Assembly (NCBI GenBank): GCA_029204225.1
Contig: CM055095.1
Span: forward strand, 25,154,503-25,218,502
DNA from: Diphasiastrum complanatum
Taxonomy: Eukaryota > Streptophyta > Lycopodiopsida > Lycopodiales > Lycopodiaceae
DNA length: 64,000 nt
Reading direction: 5' to 3'
The notes beneath the pieces are model-generated. The model saw only the letters and a program-made list of their open reading frames with translations. It searched no databases and was not told where the DNA came from. Shown piece after piece: positions 34,301 through 44,939 of the stretch (positions are counted from its first letter, which is position 1; each line of letters begins with the position of its first letter). A program made the translations under genes and the position numbers.

Positions 34301-37300
34301 AGCATTCACATACTCATTTGGATCTAGTTTATAGATGCCTCCAAATCTAGATCCTAATGCAAGTATATCATCATTCTTTTTGATAGTGCAAGTATCAACA
34401 TTGAATTTTACATCAAGGCCATTATCAAGCAATTGGCCAACACTAATAAGATTCTTAGTAAGCTTAGGTACATAAAGAATTTTAGAGAGAGAAAGAACTT
34501 TAGAGGATGCAAGCTTCAAGGGAATGTTCCCTATGCCTTCAATAGGACATTCAAAATCATTTGCAATGTATATTGATTTCTTGACTCCATCATAAGGTGC
34601 AATAGAAGAGAAAGAGTCCTTGGAGCTACACATATGTGAAGAGGCTCCACTATCAATATACCATAGGCCGTCCTTCTTGAAAGGAGTATATGAGAAATTA
34701 GAGACCATAAGAGATCCCTCTCCATCACTTGCAATAGTGTCTTCCTTCTCATTGGTAATGTTGGCTTGCTTGAGTTGATTTTTCTTCTTGAAGCAATTGG
34801 TGGCATAATGGCCTTTCTTGCCACAATAAAAGCACTTGATCTTCTTCTTCTTGAGCTTGGATGATGAAGCATTAGAGGAATCATCTTCCTCCTCATCTTT
34901 GTCTTTGGATTTGACTTTGTCCTTGCTTGAGGATTGTTGATGTTGGTTCTTGCTCCTCCCTTTGTGCTTATCCTTGGCAAAGAGAGCTTTGCCATCATTA
35001 TGAGTGAGAGAGAGCTTGTCCATCCTCAAGAGCTTGTACTCTTGTCTTGATTCTTTTGAAATTAGCACACTTTGGAGAGCCTCCAAACGTGGTAACTCCT
35101 CCTTAATGGCATAGGATTGGACAAGATTATCAAATTCACTTCTCAAGCCATTGAGAATGACTTGAACTAGCTCATTTTGATTGATGGATTCACCAATACA
35201 AGCAAGTTCTCTATGAATATCTTTTACTCTCAAAACATAACTAGATGCACTCTCATCACTCTTTTGGCTACTTTGAAAGATTTGATTCCTAAGAGTGAGA
35301 AGCCTAGAGGTATTCTTAGCCTCATAGATAGTCTTGAGACAATCCCAAGCTTCTTTGGCTGTTGTACAAGTACCTATCTCCCTCAATATCTCATTAGAGA
35401 CATTCATCTTAATGTAGTGGAGAGCCATCATAGCTCTCTTTTTGTATTTTTGAACCTCTTGAAGAACTTGTGGTTCTTCTTCAAGGCCAAGAATTATGTC
35501 CATCACGTCTTGAAGGATCAAGATGGACTCCATCCTCATTTTCCAAATTGAATAGTTTGAAGTGGACAATCTTTCACTTGGTTCCAACAAGGATGAACCC
35601 ATTGAAGACATTTGAAGTGAAGAAAACTCAAATGATGAACAATAAACGTTGCTACGCACTCTCAATAGGATCCAATAATAGAGTACTATCTCCTCCTATG
35701 AAAGATCTTGCAACTATTTGTGAATTGATTCTCACTAGCTACACAAATCTCTCTAAAACAAGATCTATTTCACATCAAATGATGGAGTATAGGCAAAGTT
35801 AGGATCAAACACTCTTAGCACGTGTGAAGTACACTAAGAAATCAAATTTGACTCAAATACAATGATGTGCATGAAACAAAATGGCTAAGATCTCAAAACA
35901 GTGCCTAGATCACATATAGATGAGATTGGTAAGCATACAACTGTGATTTTGGATCAACCAAGCAATCTCTTGACCAAACCAAATGTGTCCACCCAGGTCT
36001 AGGTGTCCTACCTAACCCTCTTCAAAAGCTTATAACTTCTGATTGGCTCAACCAAATGGAATGAAATTGATTGCATCAGAAACTAGACAAAAATAGCTTC
36101 AAAACAAGCTATCAAGCAAGATAAATGGATCAAGCATGAGAGAGAACTTCCAAACTGAAATTAGATGTTCCTCACACGTGTATGAGCACCTGATTCCGTA
36201 CAGTACCAGGTCAGATCCAATCAATGTCCTTTTGATCTCTTTTGATCCAAAATTGAACAAGATAGCTAGGAAAATGGACCTTGACAATTTCTAGCTCAAG
36301 ATTGATGAATAGTTTTCACTTAAATGGATCAAAATGCATGGTAACCTTAGGTAGGCTCTGATACCATGTTGAATTTCACACGTGTGGATTGTCCACAACG
36401 TGTACTTGTGATCTCCTAAGGTGTGTAGATGCACCAAGATCAAGACTAGATTGAGATTCAAGATCAATCTTAGATCCTATGGCAAAAACACACTACTACA
36501 TGCATTCAATCACTTCCAACTCTCACTCACACGTGTGGGAAGTATTAAAAAATTATTCTAAGTAAAAACAAGCTGCTCTCCTCGGGTAGAGAGAGAAAAA
36601 CCATCATGAGCTATCGAGTAGAGAGAGAAAGCTAGAAATCCAATAACACTCAAAATCCACATAATCACCAAATCAATTAGATCCAAAATGAGGAGTACAA
36701 TGATACTAGTAGATCCACGAGCTACCACTATGCTTAACTATGATTGGACCACACTTTGTCACCTCTTAACCCTATTGGACCATTGATCCATGCACCTCTT
36801 AATTCTATTGGCCTATATTCAAGCACACCTCAAATTCCTATTGGACCTCACATGGTTCCACCTCTAAATCCTATTGGACCTCTTAGAATTCATCAAACAA
36901 AGGCATTACACTTGTCTACACTCTAATTGGCACGAGTTTAGCCTCTTACTCTATTTTGGCTCAATAGTGGCATTACAAGTGGAAATGCATAATTTGCCAT
37001 CTATGCCAAATTTGTTCCTATCAACATCCTACACCTAGATGCTTGATGTAAAAAACATAAGACCCCTATATCTAACATAGATAATCTTTTTCAATTCTTC
37101 ATAGAATCGCTGTATCTGATACATGGAATACAGTCATCAGAGGAAAGAGGCTGCCAATCACTGGCCTACATTCCAAAGACTTAACACATTGATCTTGAGT
37201 GACTTTCACCACGACGCAAATTTAAATCAAGAAACTGCCTTCAAAAAAAGTGACTACATTGCTTACAAAAATGTTGTTTTTGCCATTTGCAATTACGTTT

Positions 37301-40300
37301 GCTGCTTTCAGTTGTAATGTACGCACTTTTTTGGACATTCATGGTAGGATATTTGCGATCCAAGCTCAGGCTTTCTAGCAAAGATTTTGATGCTGATAAG
37401 AAAATAGGATATCTTTGTATCTAAAAAGGACAACGCTATGTAACGTTGTATCTAAATAGGACAACGCTGTGTCTTTGTAAGAAAACTTATTTAAAAATAA
37501 ATAAATTTGGAGTCCCGTTCCGGAACGCGCTCTGGAACGCGTTTCAAAATGCGTTCCGTTCTGGAACGGGCAACTAAGGTCAGTAGGTAGATTTAATGCT
37601 AGGCTGCAAACTGAGTCACGGAATCAAAGAGATCGTGAGCATCAAATCATGTGATATGCATGAATCATTTTTAAGGACTAATTATTTACGACAATTCTGG
37701 CACTTTTATTTGATAATTTTGTTCTTAAATTGCAGGTTCAATGTGAGTGCAAATTGGAAGTTGATGTGCAACAATATGTTGAGGTTTTCCGACCATACCT
37801 AATGGATGTGATGTATAGTTGGTCGAAGGTTCGTCGCCTTACGTCAATCCTTGAATGTCTATGCATGTGCTAAAGGGAGAATTTGAGTGTAAATTCGTAT
37901 TTCAGGGTCCGTAGATTCATGTCTGAGTCGAGAAATCTCTTAAATTGTTTTGGTGATGTGACTTTCTACAAAAGCTTTTCATATACTACTCTAAAATGTT
38001 GTCGGATTTTTTTAGTAAACTTAAGAGTCCAAGTATAATGTCACGGTAGTTTCTTTGTGAAAATGATGAGTGATCCTTTTGAAAACATGTCACAATCAAG
38101 TTATCCATACACATTGATGATGGATGCTGCTGGAACTCCAATAGGACCTCGATACTTGAACTGGGGGCCGGGGCTTGTCACATAGCCTTCAGATTTTTTT
38201 GGACATCTGACTGCTTCCTGTTTCCTCACACCAGTTATAAGTGGAGATAGATCGCTTCCAGGGGACACTTCAAGAAGACAGGGTCTGCTAGCTATGTACC
38301 ATAGGTGAGATTGGGACAAATCTTCTACTGCTCAATATGCTATGAGATCGGGGGGAAATATCTCTGCCTCTTTAGGGATCGGCCAGTTCCGCTATGCTCC
38401 TTGGTATCATGTGCATTGTGGACCAGAGATGTGTTAGCCTAGTAATATGAAAGCTGTTTCGCTTGTAAGCAAAACATTCTATACCAGCACTACCAGTATT
38501 TGAGACTAGTTGCAGTCATAGATCACATGGACACCACTCCTTCTGGAAGCATCAGTCTGTGCCTTTTGTTGTTGCATCTTGTTCTTGGAAAGCTGTTGGT
38601 TCTCATGTTGACACTCTCCCTAAACCTCAAAGAACGCGCAATATCTCTGTTGTTGAAAGAAATGGTACACAAAAGATTTAGCTGGCAGGAATCCTTACTG
38701 TTCGTAGCACTTCCACATATTGGAGAAAACACTGTGGCCAGAGAGGTTCATAAATTTTTAGTTTGGGAAAGTTTTAAGCAGGATTTTTTTGACAGCCACG
38801 ATAATTTTAGAGTGGCTCACAAAGCAATGAAATTTGTTTTATTACTTGAAACAGACATGTAATGTTTGATTATTAATACCAAGTTGTATAGATTTAGAGA
38901 TTATTTCTTGTTAAAATCCTTGCTTACATGACCTTTTGGGATACGTGATGAGGGGTCCTTTCAGCCAACTACACTTGAGAAGTATGTTACATTCACTTGT
39001 ACATTGGAAAAGTACTTCGATTCTGTTGCGCTTCTCAGCCTGCAGCTGCTTCAAGTATACTATGTCTACTCTTCTTCTATCTCCCAGACATCTTATCAGT
39101 TTATAGTGTTGGAACTCACGATTATGGTTAAGCAAAGTGGCTGAAATAAGAGAGAAAAAGCTGGCTCTGAGAACGTGGTTACAAGGGCCTTCATTTCAAT
39201 GGCCCAAAATTCCCATTGTATTTGAATATTTTTGCTATGCCCTTTTTAAGCATGGCTCTGTTTGCCACTGTCAGCAACATGCAATCATAAGAAAATTTAT
39301 GCAAATCTACCCTTACAATTATAAAAATGCTTGGTTGTGTGCTTACATTCCTGACCTGTAGAGCTACAAGCCATTGTAGTTTGACTCTGGATGGCTAAGT
39401 TCGTGCATCAGCATGGCTCTTGATTGCCTTTCATATGACCTCGGATTTGATTCTATGTCATTTACAGCCCCGAAGGGTTTGCCCTTGGATACGGTCTGGG
39501 GAGCCTTGTTCCTGTAGTGGGTGGCTCTGAGAACTCATTTGTTGTAGGCATGATTTGGAGGGCCTTGGTCTTGAAGATGAGGGCCAAACTGTTGTCTTTG
39601 AGGCTCTCTGCATGAGTTATGCATTCATATTTGGGCTTCTATATGGGCACACACTTGCCTCAGTAGGTTTAGTTTACGTAGATGTCCTGCAGCTGCACTG
39701 AATGGCCTAACAATGGCCTGTCTTGCCCCCCAAAGTATTTAGTGCGATTTGTACCTCTGCGCCATGCTAGATCCTTAGCTTCATGTGTCATCCATCACAA
39801 AGGCATGAGCAACTAAAATGGATCATTATGCCCATTTCCAATAAAACAAGAAAAGCCACAAAAACTGATTTATGCAGGTAGCTGTGAATAATATAGCACT
39901 GAAGAATAAGAGTTGGATGGATCTATAATTTGGCTCAACTAGAAATATGGGATAAGTCATTTGGCAGCCTCTGCCTTGCTTCTACGGTCTACCATTCTTT
40001 AATGTGCCTTTTTCATGCATTTTAGTCATCAGCTGTACAAGCATGCACCTTGATGTATTTGATAAGCTACTTTTGTAATATTGTTTGCTCCATGAAGTTT
40101 GAGCATGTTGGCTAAAGGTTTTTATTGTTCTCATATATGTGGACATCTCTCTTCAAAGAAAGCAAGACATTGAAAAAGATATTTTCTTTTTAAAGATAGA
40201 CGGTGATTTTTGCTTTTCTGGGGACAGGGGGCTAAGTTTTCAGAGATTTGTGAGCTTACGGATATTTTTGAAGGAAGTATTATAAGGGTCGCAAGAAGAT

Positions 40301-40568
40301 GTGACGAGTTTTTGAACCAGGTAACAATATTTTAATGTACAATGATATGAGGGGTTGTCATTAAGACATTCAGTGAAACCAGATGTGAAATCACCTATCA
40401 AGAATCATGAAGAAAATATGAATGAAGCTTACATGATATATTTGATAACTGCTGCAGCTACAGGCTGCTGCTCGTGCAATAGGTGATGCAAACCTTGAAA
40501 AGAAGTTCGGAGCAGGAAGTGAAAGCATACGTCGTGGCATCATGTTTGCCAATTCTTTGTATTTATAG
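22566..40568 (+). CDS. HEN2/MTR4-like RNA helicase, 3' exons (C-terminal 170 residues)
   Basis: Five coding exons: 22566-22719, 22835-22983, 37736-37828, 40228-40320 and 40458-40568 (TAG). All introns are GT-AG with matching phase. The peptide matches the C-terminal helical domain of MTR4-family exosome helicases, closest by recall to plant HEN2. Motifs are NRSRVLKRLGHINAD, VQLKGRAACLIDTADELL, NDLDHHQIVALASCF, YLMDVMYSWSKGAKFSEIC, TDIFEGSIIR, and the family ending RGIMFANSLYL. These nuclear DExH proteins unwind RNA for exosome decay and processing. No stop or frameshift is seen, suggesting a working gene. The RecA domains (about 800 residues) are not in the window, so either the upstream intron exceeds 22 kb or this is a stranded 3' fragment. 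Introns are 115, 14752, 2399 and 137 bases. Confidence 0.88.
23842..24186 (+). other. Unassigned open frame in the large intron
   Basis: A 114-codon open frame with LDWISGGVDDERLVSCVD and VPLGVNGSIGLAAALP; residue use looks more protein-like than its surroundings. There is no recognised family. It could be a fragment of an old TE gene or a retained exon of something else, or chance. Confidence 0.2.
24190..26690. other. Intronic DNA without recognised features
   Basis: AT-rich sequence with only short open frames and no motif I can assign on either strand. Confidence 0.4.
26696..28498 (+). mobile_element. TRIM-like element: two LTR-like direct repeats with a 95-bp spacer
   Basis: Repeat 1 (26696-27530) and repeat 2 (27626-28498) begin identically at GACCCTTATGGGTATTATTG and stay highly similar to the end in a TC-rich stretch. 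Each has LTR-like signals: a TATA-like CTATAAGAGGGAGCC, then AATAAAACTC about 55 bases later. The spacer 27531-27625 is too short to code for anything. Because both repeats begin with the same short internal piece, the unit looks like a tandem LTR array made by unequal exchange, or a terminal-repeat retrotransposon in miniature. Exact TG/CA ends and a target duplication were not resolved. Confidence 0.6.
28338..28379. repeat. (TC)n microsatellite in repeat 2
   Basis: About 40 bases of TC. The corresponding stretch of repeat 1 (about 27396-27430) is shorter and interrupted. Confidence 0.85.
28499..29385. other. Intronic DNA without recognised features
   Basis: T-rich intron sequence. Short open frames only. 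A palindrome-like CAAATCACAATTTGAAT...GAATCGTGATTTG stretch near 29185-29220 may be a MITE relic. Confidence 0.35.
29386..29594. repeat. Possible MITE with CCATAGTTTCCAGC ends
   Basis: CCATAGTTTCCAGC at 29386-29399 is the exact reverse complement of GCTGGAAACTATGG at 29581-29594. The interior holds an AATCGTTCCGATT-type palindrome and an A-rich tract. A similar CCATAGTATCCAGCC lies just upstream at 29352, and no clean target duplication is visible, so the outer limits are uncertain. Confidence 0.5.
29860..30440 (+). other. Coding-like segment of unknown origin in the large intron
   Basis: Overlapping plus-strand frames (29932-30219 and 30162-30437) read DLDSFLQDTSVNNDDYTNF, then GIFSRVIEWSKAF, then RVCKMYFNVGL. 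One frameshift between them would give about 160 codons. The composition is protein-like but I know no matching family. Candidates are a broken TE gene or a captured host fragment. Confidence 0.25.
30989..31723 (-). repeat. 3' LTR of the nested copia
   Basis: 735 bp, nearly identical to 36367-37101. Differences include TT rather than TG at its plus-strand start and GCTCTCGGG versus GCTATCGAG near 31232. Contains GTAGAGAGAGAAA repeats. Confidence 0.92.
31724..31733 (-). other. Copia polypurine tract
   Basis: AGGAGGAATG on the minus strand, directly before the 3' LTR. Confidence 0.75.
31744..35611 (-). pseudogene. Copia gag-pol polyprotein (broken)
   Basis: Likely start ATG at 35611 (MSSMGSSLLEPSERL). 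Order: gag/UBN2-type capsid; zinc knuckle CFYCGKKGHYATNC; protease WYIDSGASSHMCSS; pre-integrase LWHRRLGHPNYKSM; integrase; reverse transcriptase with DVSNAFLNGYLEEEIYMEQP and the YVDDII box; RNase H with DSDFASDKMDRKS and the tail LLTKPLS. This order (integrase before reverse transcriptase) defines Ty1/copia. Lesions: a one-base frameshift in the integrase near 33900; a TAG at about 32853 just before the KVFQLDV reverse-transcriptase motif, where a Trp is usual; and a deletion with frameshift near 32450 that removes the region joining reverse transcriptase to RNase H. Confidence 0.92.
36355..36366 (-). other. Copia primer-binding site (initiator tRNA-Met)
   Basis: TGGTATCAGAGC on the minus strand directly after the 5' LTR, complementary to the 3' end of initiator methionine tRNA. 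Confidence 0.9.
36367..37101 (-). repeat. 5' LTR of the nested copia
   Basis: 735 bp; the partner of 30989-31723. On plus it reads TGTTGAATTTCACACG ... CAATTCTTCA. Confidence 0.92.
37829..40227 (+). other. 2.4-kb intron of the HEN2/MTR4-like gene
   Basis: Starts GTTCGTCG and ends GGGGACAG. AT-rich with only short open frames. A minus-strand frame at 38101-38319 has protein-like composition but no recognised relation. No TE ends identified. Confidence 0.7.
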
Positions 40569-42204
40569 TCATTAGTACCCATTTGTGCTTGCTGCATTTT
40601 TAAAGGCACACACGGGTATTAACCCAGGTCATTCGTCAAGTTTTGTAGATCTTTTCCATGATGTATTCATATTTACATTCAGTGTCAAAAAGGATGTTAT
40701 CATCTATGAAGTAGCTTCATGTATGTGTATATTCCTGGATGAGCTCTCTTGATCTAAAAGGTAGACTTCAGTTTGCCTGGGGTACTTGGGTAAAATTTCC
40801 AAGGCCTCTACACATCTATTGCATTTCTAACATTGATGATGTCGACAAAATACCATTTCAGTGAGGAATGCTCATGCATAAAGTTTTCAGTCTGAAAAGT
40901 GATGATATAGCAGTAGTAGTTTACTGTTGGAAAAGGGAATGCATTACTAACCTAGAGTTGTGCACTGCAAGTAATCCTTTAAAAGCTCAGTTAGTCTTTT
41001 GCACCTTATTTCAGCTTAGGTGAGTTAATGCAAAAGAACTTTTTGTGAGTAGTCCAAGCTGCATGATTAATCAATAAGGGGCTTGTAGAATATAAAGTTG
41101 CATAGAATGCCTCTCTGTGCTGGTACTTCACCCCAACATGGATCCTCAGGTTAGGCCTCCCTTATTGATTTTCTGTGCATTGTATGCCCCAAATTGTCTG
41201 GACCAGACCACGTTCATTTTATGATACGACAATAGCAGGATTGAATTCCAAAATTACTCTTCCAGTGAAAAAAATGGTGCTCGACTAGGTTACTGCTAGT
41301 GCTTGAAAAGCTATATTGCATTTGAAAGTAAGAACTGACAGGTGAGATATTAAAATTTATTTTCTTCAGTTTGCGTTCATCATGAAGAGCTGATTGAAAC
41401 TCGGCCTATTATCCTCTGCTCTATAAATATACAACAGATATAGAGGATGCTGTATATGATGTAGGTCGTGATCCAAGTTTTTCTAGATGACTTCATAAAA
41501 TCAAAAGATTGCATGCTGGTTTATGTAACATACTTTCCTAGAGGGTTGACTGTGTCATTGTATGCATGTGAATTAGCTAATAGAATCATTTCTGGTTATC
41601 TTGATCTCCTGTGGATATTAATGTGAGCTTTATGTTTATGCTATTTTTTGGGCTTATGCTAATACATCTTGATGAAGCAGCAATTTTAAATTACCTCTAA
41701 ATGAACCTCTATTGTGTAGATTCTTTGGGTCGAGGCGGCATTTCTAGCGTCTGAGGTTTCTAAGCTGTGACAAAGCTACCACTAGGAGTTCTCTACATGC
41801 TATGAACACAGAATGCAGAAACAACCATGAGTTCAAAACAAAGCTAAAAGGTCTTTTCTCAATTTGCATCATAGCATTAGTTCATGTCCAAAAACACAAA
41901 CAGAACTGAAAACTAATAATTTGAGTGGCCAATAATAAAATGACGAACAACACAGGTTTGTTGTTGAGTTAATGTGCAAAATTGCAAGTTTGAGCTTCGT
42001 CAAATCAAAGACTTAAAACTCTTAGCACTCAGGGGAAGAGAATGAGGCTCACATGCCAATTCTAATGGTTGAGGTGAGGACCTCAACCTGACCCATTACA
42101 ACCGAGGCTCTGCACCCTATATTTGGGACCCAATAATAGCCCAAATAACTAGTGAATGTCAATAATAAATTTTAAGTCCAAGATACACTAATCCAATAAC
42201 ATTT
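40569..42204. other. 3' flank of the helicase gene
   Basis: Presumably 3' untranslated and intergenic DNA. I see no further gene or TE terminus. Confidence 0.45.
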
Positions 42205-42865
42205 GATCCAAGCTTAGTTGGCCGTTCCGGAACCTTCACCAAAATTTTAAAAAAAAACATTCATTCCATTTTAATAAAGACTGAAAGCTATATAATCAAG
42301 TGTTTGCAGGAAATCAACCCAGATTTGGATTGCCGGGTAGCTAATCCGTGAAGTTGATGGGCAGGATGATTGTTTAGAGATGAACGCAATCATCTGCTCA
42401 ACAGAAAACCTGCGTGCGAACTATTTGCTTGTCTGAAGGATTTCATAGACAATCCCCGTTGCAACATGCTCAGAATACGTCCTCCAGAAAGCATGCTAAC
42501 CCAAACGTAGATATTTTTGTCGCAGACTTTCTTATTCTAAGTTCTTCAAAAAATATAGAATGTAACATTATTAGAAGCAAAGGGTGAACGTAACGTTATT
42601 TGAATATCTATGAAGTCCTTCAGACAAGCAAACAGGATTTCATATATTAGCGATCCTCGTTGTATTGTCTATGAAATCCTTCCCCGTTGTATTGTCCGTG
42701 GTGCCAGACCTGGTCGTAGAGGTGCCAGCATGAGCGGCAGGTTTAACACATGTATTTTTATTTTTAATAAATCGTTCCGACCCGGTACGTTCCGAAATGT
42801 ACGGAACGGTCGGATTGGAACGTTCCGACCCATTTTTGGTCGGAACGGGCTTCTAAGGATCCAAG
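42205..42865. mobile_element. hAT MITE copy 3 (645 bp) with 8-bp target duplication
   Basis: Element 42213-42857 starts CTTAGTTGGCCGTTCCGG and ends GGTCGGAACGGGCTTCTAAG, flanked by GATCCAAG (42205-42212 and 42858-42865). It has the same orientation as copy 1. The interior has a few hundred bases not shared with copy 1 and no long open frame, so it could be a larger deletion derivative of the same autonomous parent. Confidence 0.92.
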
Positions 42866-43717
42866 TAACAATAGGTAAAGGATAGTTTTGGCATTCTACT
42901 TCATATTGTTGACGTGCATCCAATCTTGCAAAGTAAAGTGAATTGGTTCGAATCATGATTACAATTCGAATCGGAATCGGCCGATTCGAACCGTCGAATT
43001 GGCTGAACCCTGGAAATTTTTTTAGGAGCGGGACCCCGCGGGCCACTATAGATGCCTGAGAGGTCCCAATTTCACTTTGCATACCCCGTGAGCGATGGAG
43101 TGCAAAGAGTGAATAGGTCACAAGATGAGGCCTTTGAATCTTTCTTTGAAACTCCAATCAAAGTACTAATGAGCACTATTTCATCATCATAAGATATAGG
43201 ATGAAAAACAATGTTTATACTAGCATCATCAGAGGACTTTGTCAAATTCATGACATTTTTTTTATCAAACATAAAGTAAGATGAGTGAAGGGAGATATGA
43301 AGAAACTTGCTACTCCTTTGTCTTTACTTATGTCTTCATAATGATGTAAATTCAGATCTCTATTGCCTTGAAATGAGTGCTCCTTCTCAGGTTCCTCCTT
43401 GATGTCTTGTTCCTTCACCATGCCAACTCTCTCTTGAAAATATCATGCTTATTTCTAGCACATTCAAGAGTAAGTAGGTATAACAACCACCATTCATTTC
43501 GTTCTTTAGAGTTCAAAGCAACTTCATCTCAAAAATTGACAAATGAAGTACAAAATATACCCCCCTCTCCAACTTGCCTTGCCTTGTCCACAGAAATGAG
43601 CATTGATAGCTCCATCTTTGCTCTTGTGGGTCTCCTTGGAATAATGGGAGCTCTCGAATTTTGCTCCTCCTCTTGATCTAGCTCCTTGATTTCAACCATA
43701 CCTTTGCCAATTCGATT
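42866..43717. other. Spacer with degenerate palindromes
   Basis: Near 42940-43000 a TTCGAATCGGAATCGGCCGATTCGAA-like palindrome (positions 42968-42993) suggests another small MITE relic. 43080-43700 looks like decayed sequence next to the copia remnant. No gene. Confidence 0.35.
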
Positions 43718-44932
43718 CTAATATGATTCATCATTAAAGGTGAGAAACATTTTGGCTCCACCATTGCTCCTTGTGCTTGCAAAATGCACATCCGAGTGGA
43801 TCAACTCAAGAGGATGTGTTGTATTTGTTATGGAATTTGAGAAAGGTAACTTGTGTGCCTTAGCCAAGGCACAAGTTTCACATACTCTTTCCTCCTTTTC
43901 CAAAGATCTTGGAAGCCTAAGAGCAAGTTCCTCGCACATGGCTTCCATAAACTTGGTGTTGAGGTGACAAAGCCTCTTGTGACACAAATCAAAAGTGGTC
44001 ATTTTGTCCTCCTCAGCTACTTTGACAAATTGGTTAGAATCAACAAGCTTAAACAACTTCCCAAACCTTGTTCCTCTTGCTATGATCTTCTCTCTCTTCT
44101 TGATGTTGCATACATTAGTAGAGAACTCCACAATGAAACCACGATCTAAAAGTTGGCTAACACTAAGCAAATTCTTAGTGATGCTAGGAATGAAGAAAAC
44201 AGCATCTACCTTAGTCTTCTTGGAAGATCCTAAGCATAAGGGAATAGATCCCACACCTTCTATCTTACATTCATGATCATTTGATGTATAGATGGACTTT
44301 ATAGGTCCTACATAAAGTGTGAGTTGAGCAAAATACTCCCTTTTATTTTACATGTGGGAGCCAACCCCACCATCAATCCACCAAGGATCTTCACCTTTGA
44401 CACTTGATGATGAAAATGCTGATATCATGAGTGAATCTTCATGAGAACTATCTTTCTCCTCTTGTCCAATGTTGGCTTGGCGTTGTGTTTGCTTTATCTT
44501 GAAGCATTTCAAAGCATAGTGTCCCATTTTGCTACGATAGTAAGGAAAGTTGTCCTTTTTGGGCTTGACTTGGCTTGATGATGATGTAGATCCTTCTTGG
44601 TCTTAACTTGGTCCTGGATTTGTCCTTCTTGGTCTTGACCTGGCTTGATGATGATGTAGATCCTTGATGATCTCCATCCTCTGCTTGCTCATTTTGTAAA
44701 GCTCCTCCCTTGCTCTTTGGTTTGCCTTTGCTCTTGAAAAATAAGGTTGTGTCATCACCATCATTGATGGAGAGCCTCTCCACCCTTGCTTTGATGTGAG
44801 CCTTCCTACTCTCCTCGGCCATCAACACACTTTGAAGGTCTTCAAGTGTAGGCAATATTCCCATTATGGCATAGCTTTGGACAAGGTTAGCAAAATCACT
44901 ACTTAAGCCATTCAAAAAAAAAACTTGCACAA
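43718..44932 (-). pseudogene. Copia gag-protease-integrase remnant
   Basis: The minus strand reads a capsid end (LSSDFANLVQSYAIMGILPTL), a damaged protease region, then LLSVSQLLDRGFIVEF, the pre-integrase LCHKRLCHLNTKFM, ETCALAKAHKLPF and HSDVHFAS, and stops soon after FLTFNDES. The rest of integrase, reverse transcriptase, RNase H and both LTRs are absent. A 50-base duplication lies near 44570-44660 (the TTGGTCTTGAC stretch). Confidence 0.8.
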
Positions 44933-44939
44933 GCTCATT

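Larger units (their letters stand above)
30989..37101 (-). mobile_element. Ty1/copia LTR retrotransposon, recent, nested in MITE copy 2
   Basis: Full structure on minus: 5' LTR 36367-37101, primer-binding site 36355-36366, gag-pol, polypurine tract 31724-31733, and 3' LTR 30989-31723. Both LTRs are 735 bp and I count about four differences, so insertion is recent relative to most other elements here. TAGAATC lies outside both LTRs (30982-30988 and 37102-37108), longer than the usual 5-bp duplication. The coding region carries a frameshift, a nonsense codon and a deletion, so the copy cannot move on its own; it may have moved with helper proteins or decayed since. Confidence 0.92.
30699..37586. 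mobile_element. hAT MITE copy 2 with 8-bp target duplication, split by a copia element
   Basis: Left end at 30707 reads CTTAGAAGCCCGTTCCGACC and the right end, at 37578, reads GGAACGGGCAACTAAG. They are flanked by GTCAGTAG (30699-30706 and 37579-37586). The ends are those of copies 1 and 3 in the opposite orientation. Without the nested copia the element would be about 760 bp. The exact 8-bp duplication at both sides of 6.9 kb shows that the copia entered after the MITE did. Confidence 0.9.
22984..37735 (+). other. 14.75-kb intron of the HEN2/MTR4-like gene
   Basis: Bounded by GTATTACG at the 5' side and TTAAATTGCAG at the 3' side, between exons that join in phase 0. It contains a tandem LTR-like pair, several short unassigned open frames, a hAT MITE and a nested full copia element. 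About half of it is recognisable TE sequence. A splice across it is inferred from protein homology of the two flanking exons. Confidence 0.8.

Noticed and set aside
38101-38319. Minus-strand frame in the 2.4-kb helicase intron
   Set aside because: 72 codons with no recognised motif or splice context; not enough to call a gene.
43072-43272. Short minus-strand frame left of the copia remnant
   Set aside because: No domain, and its surroundings look like decayed retroelement DNA.
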